Shown here: positions 57,377 through 64,000 of the stretch, piece after piece
How the letters are laid out: each line of letters opens with the position of its first letter
Position numbering within the stretch: position 1 is the stretch's first letter
From: Acholeplasmataceae bacterium
GTDB lineage: Bacteria; Bacillota_I; Bacilli_A; Acholeplasmatales; UBA5453
Length of the DNA stretch: 64,000 nt
Assembly (NCBI GenBank): GCA_012837645.1
Contig: DUQU01000063.1
Span: forward strand, 1 to 64,000
Direction: 5' to 3'
The notes under the pieces: generated by a model
The model's database searches: none
Seen by the model: the letters and a program-made list of their open reading frames with translations, nothing else
Told to the model about the DNA's origin: nothing
Program-made: the position numbers and the translations under genes

Positions 57377-58774
57377 ATGAAATATTATTTACAAACAAGA
57401 TGGCAACTAGAAAATAATAAACTAGAATATTATGGTCTAAGAAATAAGAAAAACTTGTTTAAAAACAGTCTTAAATTAACCGAAAATCAAGTTAAAATAG
57501 TTAAAGAATTACCAAAAGAATTAACAAATCAAGAAATAAGAAAAGTAAGAAGGTTAATTAATACACAAATAGTAAAAAAAGCCGCATTAAAAACGATTCC
57601 TACTTCAATTGAAGAGGCTCGTTTTTGTCAGGGATGTGTTGCTAATGACTTTATTATTCCTGGCATTGAGTTTGATGAAAAGGGCTTTTGCCCTTTATGT
57701 CAAACAGCTGATTTACACGATAAATTGATTAGTGTTCTACCGGTTAAAAACATTATTTCTAGAGCTGAAAATAGCGATTTTGATATTGGACTTTTTTATA
57801 CTGGCGGCAAAGATTCAACTTACTTATTGTATTATTTAAGCAAAGTTTTAAAATTAAGAGTTATCGCGATGACATGGGAAATACCGTTTATGTCCAAGTC
57901 TGCTAAAAGCAGTATTGAAAACGCCAAAAGAAAACTAGATAATGTCAAGTTTGTAACTAAAAAAACTAGTGATGAAGAGTTAAGAAAAATATATAAAAAA
58001 CTTTACCTACTTAATGAGAACACTTGCGCTTGTCCCTCATTAGCGTATCTGCTTTTTTATCCTTTATTAGTTAAATATAAAGTTCCTTATTTTGTGGGAG
58101 GAAACGAACCTGTGCAAATGTTAGGTCTTTATTATAATGGCATGGCCCCAAAGATTGCTTACCGTTTTTCAAATAGTAAACTAGCGCATTTTTTAATTAA
58201 TGTGGGAAGAGTTATTACTTTTAGAAGGCCTTATAAAAGCGGGCAACTGCATACTATTATGACAATGAAACAACTAGCATATGGAGATAATTGGCTAAAA
58301 AGAATTTCCTCATATAAAAACGAGCTAATTGAAAATGTTGTTTTAGCAATTAATGAAGTTCCGGAACTTTTAATACCTTTTAAAAAAGCAATTAAAGAAT
58401 CGATAAAAACAGGAAAGATACCTCGTTTTATTCATATCGATTTGGCCTTTATTGCAGGTGGTAATTATCATTGGGAAACTATTAAAGATTTAATTATTGA
58501 AGAATGTGGATGGGTGGCGCCTGAAAAGATTAATCAAGGGCTTCATACTAGTTGTACCATTGAAAGTTGTAAAGAATATAGTCAATTTCAACGCTTCTAT
58601 TATCAAAGGAGTAAAATGATTCCTTTTAGTTCTTTAGAAATTGCTTTGGCGAGCAAAACTAAAAGTATTACTAAAGAAGAAGCGATTAAAGAATTAAAAG
58701 AAGTGTTAGGATTTTCTTTAACGGAAATTAAAGAATGCCAAATTATGAAAGATTACTTAAGGATAAGTTTGTGA
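57377..58774 (+). CDS. PP-loop ATPase with CxxC...CxxC module, N-acetyl-sugar-amidotransferase-like
   Basis: 465 residues. The ATP pyrophosphatase loop is YTGGKDSTYLLYYL (GGKDS at 143-147). A zinc- or FeS-like module precedes it: Cys84/87 (FCQGCVAND) and Cys105/108 (FCPLCQ). A CAC (217/219) and a CTIESC (393/398) pair lie later, an arrangement also found in thiouridine synthetases such as TtcA/TtuA. GGNEP near 233 recalls WbpG/PseA-type sugar amidotransferases. Adenylation of a substrate and transfer of N or S is likely; the substrate is unknown. It starts one base after rocA and overlaps the next gene by four bases, so it is part of the proline operon transcript. No sugar-nucleotide gene is near. 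Confidence 0.75.
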   Translation: MKYYLQTRWQLENNKLEYYGLRNKKNLFKNSLKLTENQVKIVKELPKELTNQEIRKVRRLINTQIVKKAALKTIPTSIEEARFCQGCVANDFIIPGIEFDEKGFCPLCQTADLHDKLISVLPVKNIISRAENSDFDIGLFYTGGKDSTYLLYYLSKVLKLRVIAMTWEIPFMSKSAKSSIENAKRKLDNVKFVTKKTSDEELRKIYKKLYLLNENTCACPSLAYLLFYPLLVKYKVPYFVGGNEPVQMLGLYYNGMAPKIAYRFSNSKLAHFLINVGRVITFRRPYKSGQLHTIMTMKQLAYGDNWLKRISSYKNELIENVVLAINEVPELLIPFKKAIKESIKTGKIPRFIHIDLAFIAGGNYHWETIKDLIIEECGWVAPEKINQGLHTSCTIESCKEYSQFQRFYYQRSKMIPFSSLEIALASKTKSITKEEAIKELKEVLGFSLTEIKECQIMKDYLRISL

Positions 58775-59481
58775 ATGCAGTAATTTATTTTTCTCCTACT
58801 GGAGGAACAGAAAAAATTGCAAAATACGCTGCTAATTATTTAAACACTTCTTTAATTAGTCTTACTACTTTCAAAGAGATTGAAAGTTTTTCTAAATTAA
58901 AAAGGTTTAATTATCTTGTTTTTTGTTTTCCTGTTTATAGTGAAAATATCACAACGCCTTTAAAAAAAATAATCGCTAATATAAATGCTAATTATTTAAT
59001 CCTTTTAGCTACTTATGGGAAAATGGGAACTGGCAATATCTTAAATGAAGTAAAAAAGAAAGTTAAAGCGGCTGTTATCGGCGGTGCTTATATTCCTACT
59101 AAACATACTTATAAAGAATCATCTTATTTTAATGATTATCAAAGTTTAAATGGTTTGTTAAATAAAGTTATTAACAAAGAAGTAAAAGAAATTACTTTTC
59201 CAAAACAAAGAAAACATCTTTTTGCTAGTTTTTTTCCTCATCTAAGAAGTAAGTTAGGTGTTAAAATAATTAGAACAGAGGCTTGTGTTAACTGTGGAAT
59301 ATGTGACGATGAATGCCCTGTTAAAGCGATTAACAATGGTAAAATAAATGCTGATTGTATTCGTTGTTTAAGATGTTACTATAAGTGCCCAAACCAAGGC
59401 TTAGAAGTAAAATATTCTTTCTTTTTAAGGCGGTATTTAAAAAAAGATAAAGTAATTAAATTAATTATTTTCGAAAACTGA
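58771..59481 (+). CDS. Flavodoxin-ferredoxin fusion (EFR1-like)
   Basis: Start set at GTG 58771, overlapping the previous stop by four bases, with AAGGAT before it; the frame to 58735 lies in the PP-loop gene. 236 residues. The N-terminal ~150 form a flavodoxin-like domain (VIYFSPTGGTEKIAKYAANY phosphate loop; TYGKMGTGN), and the end has two 4Fe-4S motifs (CVNCGICDDECPVKAI and CIRCLRCYYKCPNQ). It should carry low-potential electrons. Coupling to the PP-loop gene suggests it reduces that enzyme or its cluster; alternatively it accepts electrons from the proline dehydrogenase. Confidence 0.85.
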   Translation: MNAVIYFSPTGGTEKIAKYAANYLNTSLISLTTFKEIESFSKLKRFNYLVFCFPVYSENITTPLKKIIANINANYLILLATYGKMGTGNILNEVKKKVKAAVIGGAYIPTKHTYKESSYFNDYQSLNGLLNKVINKEVKEITFPKQRKHLFASFFPHLRSKLGVKIIRTEACVNCGICDDECPVKAINNGKINADCIRCLRCYYKCPNQGLEVKYSFFLRRYLKKDKVIKLIIFEN

Positions 59482-59532
59482 AAGTTAATAAAAAAAGAAA
59501 TCTTTTATAATAACTTTAAGGGGGATTTGGTG

Positions 59533-60603
59533 ATGCGAAAAACGATTAGTATAATAGCGTTAATGTTAATTGTGTTAATAACTTTTTCTTGCAAAAAAGA
59601 AGGTGATAAAATGATTGTTAATGGAACGGAGACATTTAAAAGCGAAGAGCTTTTTAGTAATAGAGACAAAGAAACAACAACTAATTTAATTTACAAAAAT
59701 AAATCTATAATAATTGAAGATAATAGTAAGCGTGCTATTTATCAATCGAAAGCAATTGAGATGGAGAGATTTAGCGAACTTGTTTTAAGTTATAATGTTG
59801 AAGATTTAGAAGATGGTAGTTTAGCTTTTTTAGTAGCGGTTGGTGATGGGACTAATTTTGGTGATTTTTACACAATGGCGATTGCGATGACAGACAACAA
59901 TCGTTCTTCATCTACTAATGGAGATGATTATGGAAAAGTCAGTATCGATACTTTAATCAATAAAGATATCAATAATAACTATATTATATTAAGAGCGGTA
60001 TTTAATCCCGGCAAAAATATCAAATTAAAAAATATCACTATCACATCTGTGAGAGAAAATAGTAGCCTTTCTTTTGATGAAAGTAAACTTATTAATAAAA
60101 CACTCGCTGTTACGCCGATATCTCAATTAGATATTCCCAATATAGGAAATATTATTTGTTCTCCCACTTCGGTGACGATGGTACTTGATTATTACGGTTA
60201 TCAATTTTCTCCCGAAGATGTTGCTAAAAAGGTGAAGGATGTGTCCGCTAACATTTATGGTAATTGGACTTTTAATGCCAGCTATCCCGGCAGTTTTAGC
60301 GATTTGATTAGTTATGTTGAGTATATTGATAATTTTGATAAGGTAGTTGATTACATTAAAAATGATATTCCGGTGATATTTTCGATAAAAACAACTGCTA
60401 TTACTGACTTAACAGGTGCGATCATGTCTTATCCGTCAGGGCATCTGGTTGTTTTAATTGGTTTTGAAAAGATTGATGGTAGTTGGTATGGCATCTTTAA
60501 TGATCCCGCTGAATATAGTGCCGATAAGGTGTTAAGAAAATATTCGCTAGAACAAGTTTTAACCGCTTGGCGTCAATATACGTATATAATTATTAAAAAA
60601 TAA
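59533..60603 (+). CDS. Lipoprotein with C39-like peptidase domain
   Basis: 356 residues from ATG 59533 (AAGGGGG eight bases before; GTG and TTG codons just upstream are worse). A signal with lipobox TFSC anchors it outside. Residues ~40-185 look like a beta-rich module without known name. The rest is Peptidase_C39_2-like: candidate catalytic Cys209 in IICSPTSVTMVLDYYG, His in PSGHLVVLIGF and Asp in IFNDPAEYS. It may be a surface cysteine peptidase or a non-catalytic binding protein. TATAAT at 59506-59511 could be its promoter. No secretion ATPase of the bacteriocin type is nearby. Confidence 0.78.
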   Translation: MRKTISIIALMLIVLITFSCKKEGDKMIVNGTETFKSEELFSNRDKETTTNLIYKNKSIIIEDNSKRAIYQSKAIEMERFSELVLSYNVEDLEDGSLAFLVAVGDGTNFGDFYTMAIAMTDNNRSSSTNGDDYGKVSIDTLINKDINNNYIILRAVFNPGKNIKLKNITITSVRENSSLSFDESKLINKTLAVTPISQLDIPNIGNIICSPTSVTMVLDYYGYQFSPEDVAKKVKDVSANIYGNWTFNASYPGSFSDLISYVEYIDNFDKVVDYIKNDIPVIFSIKTTAITDLTGAIMSYPSGHLVVLIGFEKIDGSWYGIFNDPAEYSADKVLRKYSLEQVLTAWRQYTYIIIKK

Positions 60604-60696
60604 ACACCAAAAAAACTACAATAACTATTACTGACAATTCATTTGCATTGTTTTTTTGATGTCTTAAAAGGTTTAAAGAGGAGGTTGTTGATAAAA

Positions 60697-60744
60697 ATGA
60701 AGCTTTTAAGGTTGACAATAAAACCTTTAAGAATTATAATCTAA
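60697..60744 (+). CDS. Possible 15-residue leader peptide
   Basis: ATG 60697 to TAA 60742 encodes MKLLRLTIKPLRIII. A strong GAGGAGG (60678-60684) lies 12 bases before, with in-frame TTG codons at 60685 and 60688 closer. The frame spans the transporter promoter, so it could only be made from an upstream transcript. No known family; it may be chance. Confidence 0.25.
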   Translation: MKLLRLTIKPLRIII

Positions 60745-60782
60745 ATATATTAAAGTTAAAAATCGTTTTGTAAAGTTAAAAA
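60703..60782 (+). promoter_or_regulatory. Strong promoter and repeat-rich control region of the second ABC transporter
   Basis: TTGACA (60712-60717) and TATAAT (60735-60740) with 17-base spacing: a near-perfect vegetative promoter. The -35 box is flanked by an imperfect inverted repeat (CTTTTAAGGTT at 60703-60713 and AAACCTTTAAG at 60721-60731), a possible operator. After the start site, TAAAGTTAAAAA occurs twice (60751-60762 and 60771-60782), exactly 20 bases apart. The gap 60604-60795 has no other gene. Confidence 0.7.
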
Positions 60783-60795
60783 CGGAGGCGGAGAT

Positions 60796-62064
60796 ATGAA
60801 AAAGATATTCATTAGTGTTTCTTTGTTATTGTTAATGTTGTTTTTAGCTTCATGCGGGAAAAAGGGGAGAGCTGAAAACGAGTTTTTATTTGCGACTTGG
60901 GCTGCAGGAACGGAATTAAGAGAATTTAATGACGTAATTAGAAGAGTTAATGAAAAAGCAGATGGAGAATATACTGTTAGTGTTCAAAGTATTCCAGCTG
61001 ATTATTATATTAAATTATCATCGATGATTAGTGCCAATAATGCTCCAGATTTTTTTTGGTTAACTCAAGAATTGATTTCTAAATATGCTGACTTAGGAGC
61101 GGCATTAGATATTACGTCATGGTTTGAAGATAGTGATGTTCTAGTTCCTGATGATTTTTTTCCTGGCGTTTTAAACTCAGCAACTTATCAAGGTAAATAT
61201 TGGGGTTTACCGTGGATAGCTAATCCCATTATGATTTATCTTAATGAAGATTTATTTAACTTAGCAGGAGTAGAGTTGCCTAGTGCAACCGCTGATTGGA
61301 CTTGGGAAGAGTTTATCGATATTTGTAGAGAATTTAAAGGGATGAAGACTGCAGATGGAAAAGATATTTACGGTTGTATAGTCGATGGTTGGCCTAATAT
61401 TGAAACTTTTATTTGGTCAGGAGGCGGCGATATTTTAGCAGATGACGGGACGGTTTTAATCGATAGTGAAGAATCTTTGCGGGGATTAGCAAATCTTCAC
61501 ACAATTATTACTGAGGGACTGACACCAAAGTATAGCGAAGTCGGAAGTTTAGGTTCTAATAATGTCTGGTTTGAAAAAGGCAGAGTGGCGATGTTTATGG
61601 GAGGAGTTCAGGATAATTTCGAATATAAGCAAACGTTTGTCTCTGAAGAGGAAAGATTTCCTATTAAGTATGCTCCGATGCCTAAAGCACCGGATGGTGG
61701 TCAATGGGCTTTTGATTGGACTGCATCAACTATTGTTAGTCCGAAAGTTAAAAATAAAGATTTAGCTTATAAAGCCTTAGAAGCGTTGACCTTAGAGTTT
61801 TTCACTTGGAAGCTCGCTCCACCGATAATTGGAGGGGAAGAAAAGATTAAAGAGATTGCACCTTTAAAAGAGGATGCATATGAAACCATTGTTTACACTT
61901 TGCAGTTTGCTAGATCAGCTAATTATCTTCCGGAGTGGTCAAAAATAAATGATAAGTTATGGTATGATTTGTATTTGTTAATGTTACAAAACAAACCTAA
62001 TTTTAATTATGAAACAGAAACGAGAAAGATTGCAAATTATACAAGAAACTTACTAAAAGAATAA
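60796..62064 (+). CDS. ABC transporter substrate-binding lipoprotein (family 1)
   Basis: 422 residues, lipobox LASC with Cys20. It is a standard sugar-binding lipoprotein (NEFLFATWAAG, MISANNAPDFFWLTQELI, FEKGRVAMFMGGVQDN), without the InlB/Ig extension found in the left-hand system. It is the first gene behind the strong promoter and overlaps the permease by one base. Trp- and aromatic-rich segments suit a carbohydrate ligand, but the sugar cannot be named. Confidence 0.92.
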   Translation: MKKIFISVSLLLLMLFLASCGKKGRAENEFLFATWAAGTELREFNDVIRRVNEKADGEYTVSVQSIPADYYIKLSSMISANNAPDFFWLTQELISKYADLGAALDITSWFEDSDVLVPDDFFPGVLNSATYQGKYWGLPWIANPIMIYLNEDLFNLAGVELPSATADWTWEEFIDICREFKGMKTADGKDIYGCIVDGWPNIETFIWSGGGDILADDGTVLIDSEESLRGLANLHTIITEGLTPKYSEVGSLGSNNVWFEKGRVAMFMGGVQDNFEYKQTFVSEEERFPIKYAPMPKAPDGGQWAFDWTASTIVSPKVKNKDLAYKALEALTLEFFTWKLAPPIIGGEEKIKEIAPLKEDAYETIVYTLQFARSANYLPEWSKINDKLWYDLYLLMLQNKPNFNYETETRKIANYTRNLLKE

Positions 62065-62927
62065 TGGATAAGAAGAAAAGAAGAGCCGGATTTCTCTTTG
62101 TCTTGCCTTGGATTATTGGAATTTTATTGTTTACTTTAATTCCAATGATTGCGGCTTTATATATTGGGTTTACGGATTGGACAATAATAGGGAATGCTAA
62201 ATTCATAGGCTTAAAAAATTATCAAGATATCTTTAAAAATGAGGACTTTTATCAAGCTCTATGGGTGACGGTAAGGTACGCTATTTTTGCGATTCCATTA
62301 ACAATTATTACGTCTTTGGTAATTTCTATTTTTTTATCTAAGAACCGAAAGGGAGTAGGCATCTATCGAGTTATTTATTATATGCCAGCAATTGTTTCAG
62401 GTGTAGCGGTGGCGATTGTTTTTAAATGGATTTTAGATCCTACCAATGGTTTGTTAAACTCAATTTTAGCAATTTTTAAAATCAAAGGGCCGGATTGGCT
62501 ATATGATGCAAATTGGGTTTTACCTTCATATTTAATTATGGCTGTTTGGGGAGCTGGTGGGGGCATTTTAACTTATTTAGCAGCTTTAAAAGATGTCCCT
62601 CAAGATCTTTATGAGTCCGCTTCTATTGATGGTGCTAACAACTTGCAAAAGATTTGGCATATTACGATTCCAATGTTAACGCCTATTATTTTTTACAATT
62701 TAGTTATCGGCATTATAAGTGCCTTTAGAAAATTTACTGATGCTTATGTTTTAGGTGGGATTGGAAAAGAAGGTAACTTTTATATGATTTATTTATATGA
62801 TCGTGCTTTTAGCCAGTATGAAATGGGTTATGCAACCGCATTGGCGTGGATTTTATTCGCGATTATATTAGCTTTAACTTTGATTGTTAATATTACTAAA
62901 AAGTATTGGGTATTTAAGGCGGAATAA
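62064..62927 (+). CDS. ABC transporter permease, MalF/UgpA-like
   Basis: 287 residues, normal length, about six membrane segments. EAA-loop ESASIDGANNLQKIWHITIP is complete. ATG 62064 overlaps the TAA of the binding-protein gene (TAATG). The N-terminus has no extension, unlike the left-hand permease. Next permease starts two bases after its stop. Confidence 0.94.
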   Translation: MDKKKRRAGFLFVLPWIIGILLFTLIPMIAALYIGFTDWTIIGNAKFIGLKNYQDIFKNEDFYQALWVTVRYAIFAIPLTIITSLVISIFLSKNRKGVGIYRVIYYMPAIVSGVAVAIVFKWILDPTNGLLNSILAIFKIKGPDWLYDANWVLPSYLIMAVWGAGGGILTYLAALKDVPQDLYESASIDGANNLQKIWHITIPMLTPIIFYNLVIGIISAFRKFTDAYVLGGIGKEGNFYMIYLYDRAFSQYEMGYATALAWILFAIILALTLIVNITKKYWVFKAE

Positions 62928-62929
62928 AA

Positions 62930-63793
62930 ATGGAAATAACATTAAAAAAACCTAAAAATATTAAAACTAAAAATATTATTATTACGATTGTATATTATTT
63001 CTTTTTATCAGTAGGAGCGTTAGCGATGCTGTTGCCGTTTTTTTGGATGCTGTCGACTAGTTTTAAGTTTGAGAATGAAATATTTGCGGTGCCTATTAAG
63101 TGGTTTCCTTCAAAACTAACGAATTTCAATTTTAAAAGGGCTTTAGAGGTGCAGCCGCTTTTCTTACAAATGGCTAATACTTTTCTTTTAGCGCTCTTAA
63201 AAATTGTTGGTGAAGTGTTTGTTTCAGCGTTAATTGCTTTTGGGTTTTCAAGATTTGAGTTCAAAGGTAAAAATGTTCTTTTTATGATTTTGTTAGCGAC
63301 GATGATGCTTCCTTATGAAGTAACGATGATTCCTTCTTTTATTATTTGGACAAAACTAGGTCTTACCGATAGTTATGTGCCATTAGCTTTGCCAGCTTAT
63401 TTTGGTTCCGCTACTTTTATCTTTTTCTTAAAAATGTATTTTGAAACTTTTCCAAAGGACTATGAAGAATCGGCGATTATCGATGGGGCTAATTATTTTA
63501 CTATTTTTACAAGAATTTTTATTCCTTTAGCGAAGCCAGCTTTGATAACAATTTCTTTATGGTCCTTTATGGGCACTTGGAATGACCTTTTAGGACAATT
63601 AATTTATATTAATTCCGAAAGCAAATATACTATTCAATTAGGGTTATCAACATTTAGTAGTATGACTGGAGAAGTATTGTGGGGGCCTTTAATGGCGGCT
63701 TCAGCGATTGGATTAGTACCGGTAATTTTTATCTTATTATTTGCTCAGCGATATTTTGTTGAAGGAGTTAAAATGACTGGTATTAAAGGATAA
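62930..63793 (+). CDS. ABC transporter permease, MalG/UgpE-like
   Basis: 287 residues, six membrane segments, EAA-loop ESAIIDGANYFTIFTRIFIP and the usual C-terminal GVKMTGIKG. Partner of the preceding permease. No ATPase gene is seen in the window after it; either it follows the 63976 gene or the ATPase at 7912 serves both systems. An orphan Shine-Dalgarno-like AAGGAGGG (63803-63810) without start codon follows. Confidence 0.94.
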   Translation: MEITLKKPKNIKTKNIIITIVYYFFLSVGALAMLLPFFWMLSTSFKFENEIFAVPIKWFPSKLTNFNFKRALEVQPLFLQMANTFLLALLKIVGEVFVSALIAFGFSRFEFKGKNVLFMILLATMMLPYEVTMIPSFIIWTKLGLTDSYVPLALPAYFGSATFIFFLKMYFETFPKDYEESAIIDGANYFTIFTRIFIPLAKPALITISLWSFMGTWNDLLGQLIYINSESKYTIQLGLSTFSSMTGEVLWGPLMAASAIGLVPVIFILLFAQRYFVEGVKMTGIKG

Positions 63794-63869
63794 TTTATTT
63801 AAAAGGAGGGAATATTTTCGGGATATAACAAGGCATAAAAAAAGAATTAAAGTATTTGCAATATTGATG

Positions 63870-63933
63870 GCTCTAAAGAAAGAGCATTCTCAAAAATGAG
63901 ATTATAGTGTAATAATTTTGCTTAAAAATTATT
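63870..63933 (+). repeat. Hairpins in the leader before the last gene
   Basis: Three inverted repeats: GCTCT/AGAGC (63870-63874/63881-63885), TCTC/GAGA (63888-63891/63898-63901) and a perfect 9-bp AATAATTTT/AAAATTATT with a GCTTA loop (63911-63933). No T run follows, so they look more like leader structure or an operator than a terminator. The 182-base gap has no gene. Confidence 0.45.
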
Positions 63934-63975
63934 TTAAAGGATGCGAAAAATATTTTAAAAATAGAGGAGGATAAC

Positions 63976-64000
63976 ATGAAAAGATTTTTAGCATTGATTT
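63976..64000 (+). CDS. Start of a further gene (truncated by window end)
   Basis: ATG 63976 with a strong GAGGAGG (63964-63970). Only eight residues are visible, MKRFLALI, which look like a signal peptide start. It may be another lipoprotein or binding protein of the transporter locus; nothing more can be said. Confidence 0.55.

Noticed and set aside
58735-58770. Earlier start (58735) for the flavodoxin-ferredoxin protein
   Set aside because: It would add residues read out of frame from the PP-loop gene; GTG 58771 has AAGGAT before it and begins exactly at the flavodoxin motif.
52527-59481. D-proline reductase (Stickland acceptor) system
   Set aside because: No PrdA/PrdB-like genes or selenocysteine context are seen; the set is oxidative (FAD/FeS plus RocA).
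60604-60655. Terminator after the C39-like gene
   Set aside because: ACAAT/ATTGT followed by T is only five AT-rich pairs, too weak to call.

Overview
The window is AT-rich DNA that uses the standard genetic code: TGA ends several genes and Trp is TGG. It carries a chromosomal replication origin. Gene order (rpmH-rnpA-yidC-jag to the left of dnaA; dnaN-S4-recF-gyrB-gyrA to the right), lipoproteins with short lipoboxes, a CpoA/DGS-type glycolipid synthase, ABC sugar transporters and large surface lipoproteins suggest a deep-branching, low-GC Bacilli/Mollicutes lineage (Acholeplasma/Izemoplasma-like). This is inference from gene content and style; no rRNA is present to fix it.

Layout. Positions 1-9150 (minus strand): a sugar-type ABC transport operon, ordered ATPase, two permeases with unusual N-terminal extensions, a binding lipoprotein carrying InlB-like and Ig-like domains, and a large surface lipoprotein that runs off the left edge. 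Positions 9227-15814 (minus): asnS, a glycolipid glycosyltransferase, rmuC, a YiiX-like permuted papain-fold protein, jag, yidC, rnpA and rpmH. Positions 15900-17666: oriC, with DnaA boxes on both sides of dnaA; gene direction flips here. Positions 17667-37421 (plus): dnaN, an S4-domain protein, recF, gyrB, gyrA, serS, a two-component system, pduL, rnmV, rsmA, ispE, prs, pth, mfd and an unrecognised gene; a HIT gene is the only one on the opposite strand. Positions 37565-39195: an N-terminally truncated FGGY kinase, then a mostly non-coding stretch.

Positions 39196-59481 are a block of amino-acid catabolism and redox genes. EtfB, EtfA (with an N-terminal ferredoxin domain) and a GlcD/LctD-type flavoprotein resemble an electron-bifurcating 2-hydroxyacid (lactate) dehydrogenase. 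Next comes a full oxidative ornithine pathway: arginase makes ornithine, ornithine racemase makes D-ornithine, OraSE (B12/PLP) with a MutL-family protein makes 2,4-diaminopentanoate, Ord makes 2-amino-4-ketopentanoate, and OrtAB cleaves it to acetyl-CoA and D-alanine. The adjacent alanine racemase probably converts that D-alanine, and PduL (28826) could turn the acetyl-CoA into acetyl phosphate. A third operon holds a multi-subunit, Hcn/dye-linked-type proline dehydrogenase split into five small genes plus a RocA-type glutamate-semialdehyde dehydrogenase. A PP-loop ATPase with several cysteine pairs and a flavodoxin-ferredoxin protein are translationally linked behind it; that pair is the least explained part of the window.

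Positions 59533-64000: a C39-like lipoprotein and a second sugar ABC transporter (binding protein plus two permeases, no ATPase in view) behind a near-perfect promoter, then the first codons of another gene. No rRNA, tRNA, CRISPR array or intact insertion sequence was recognised.
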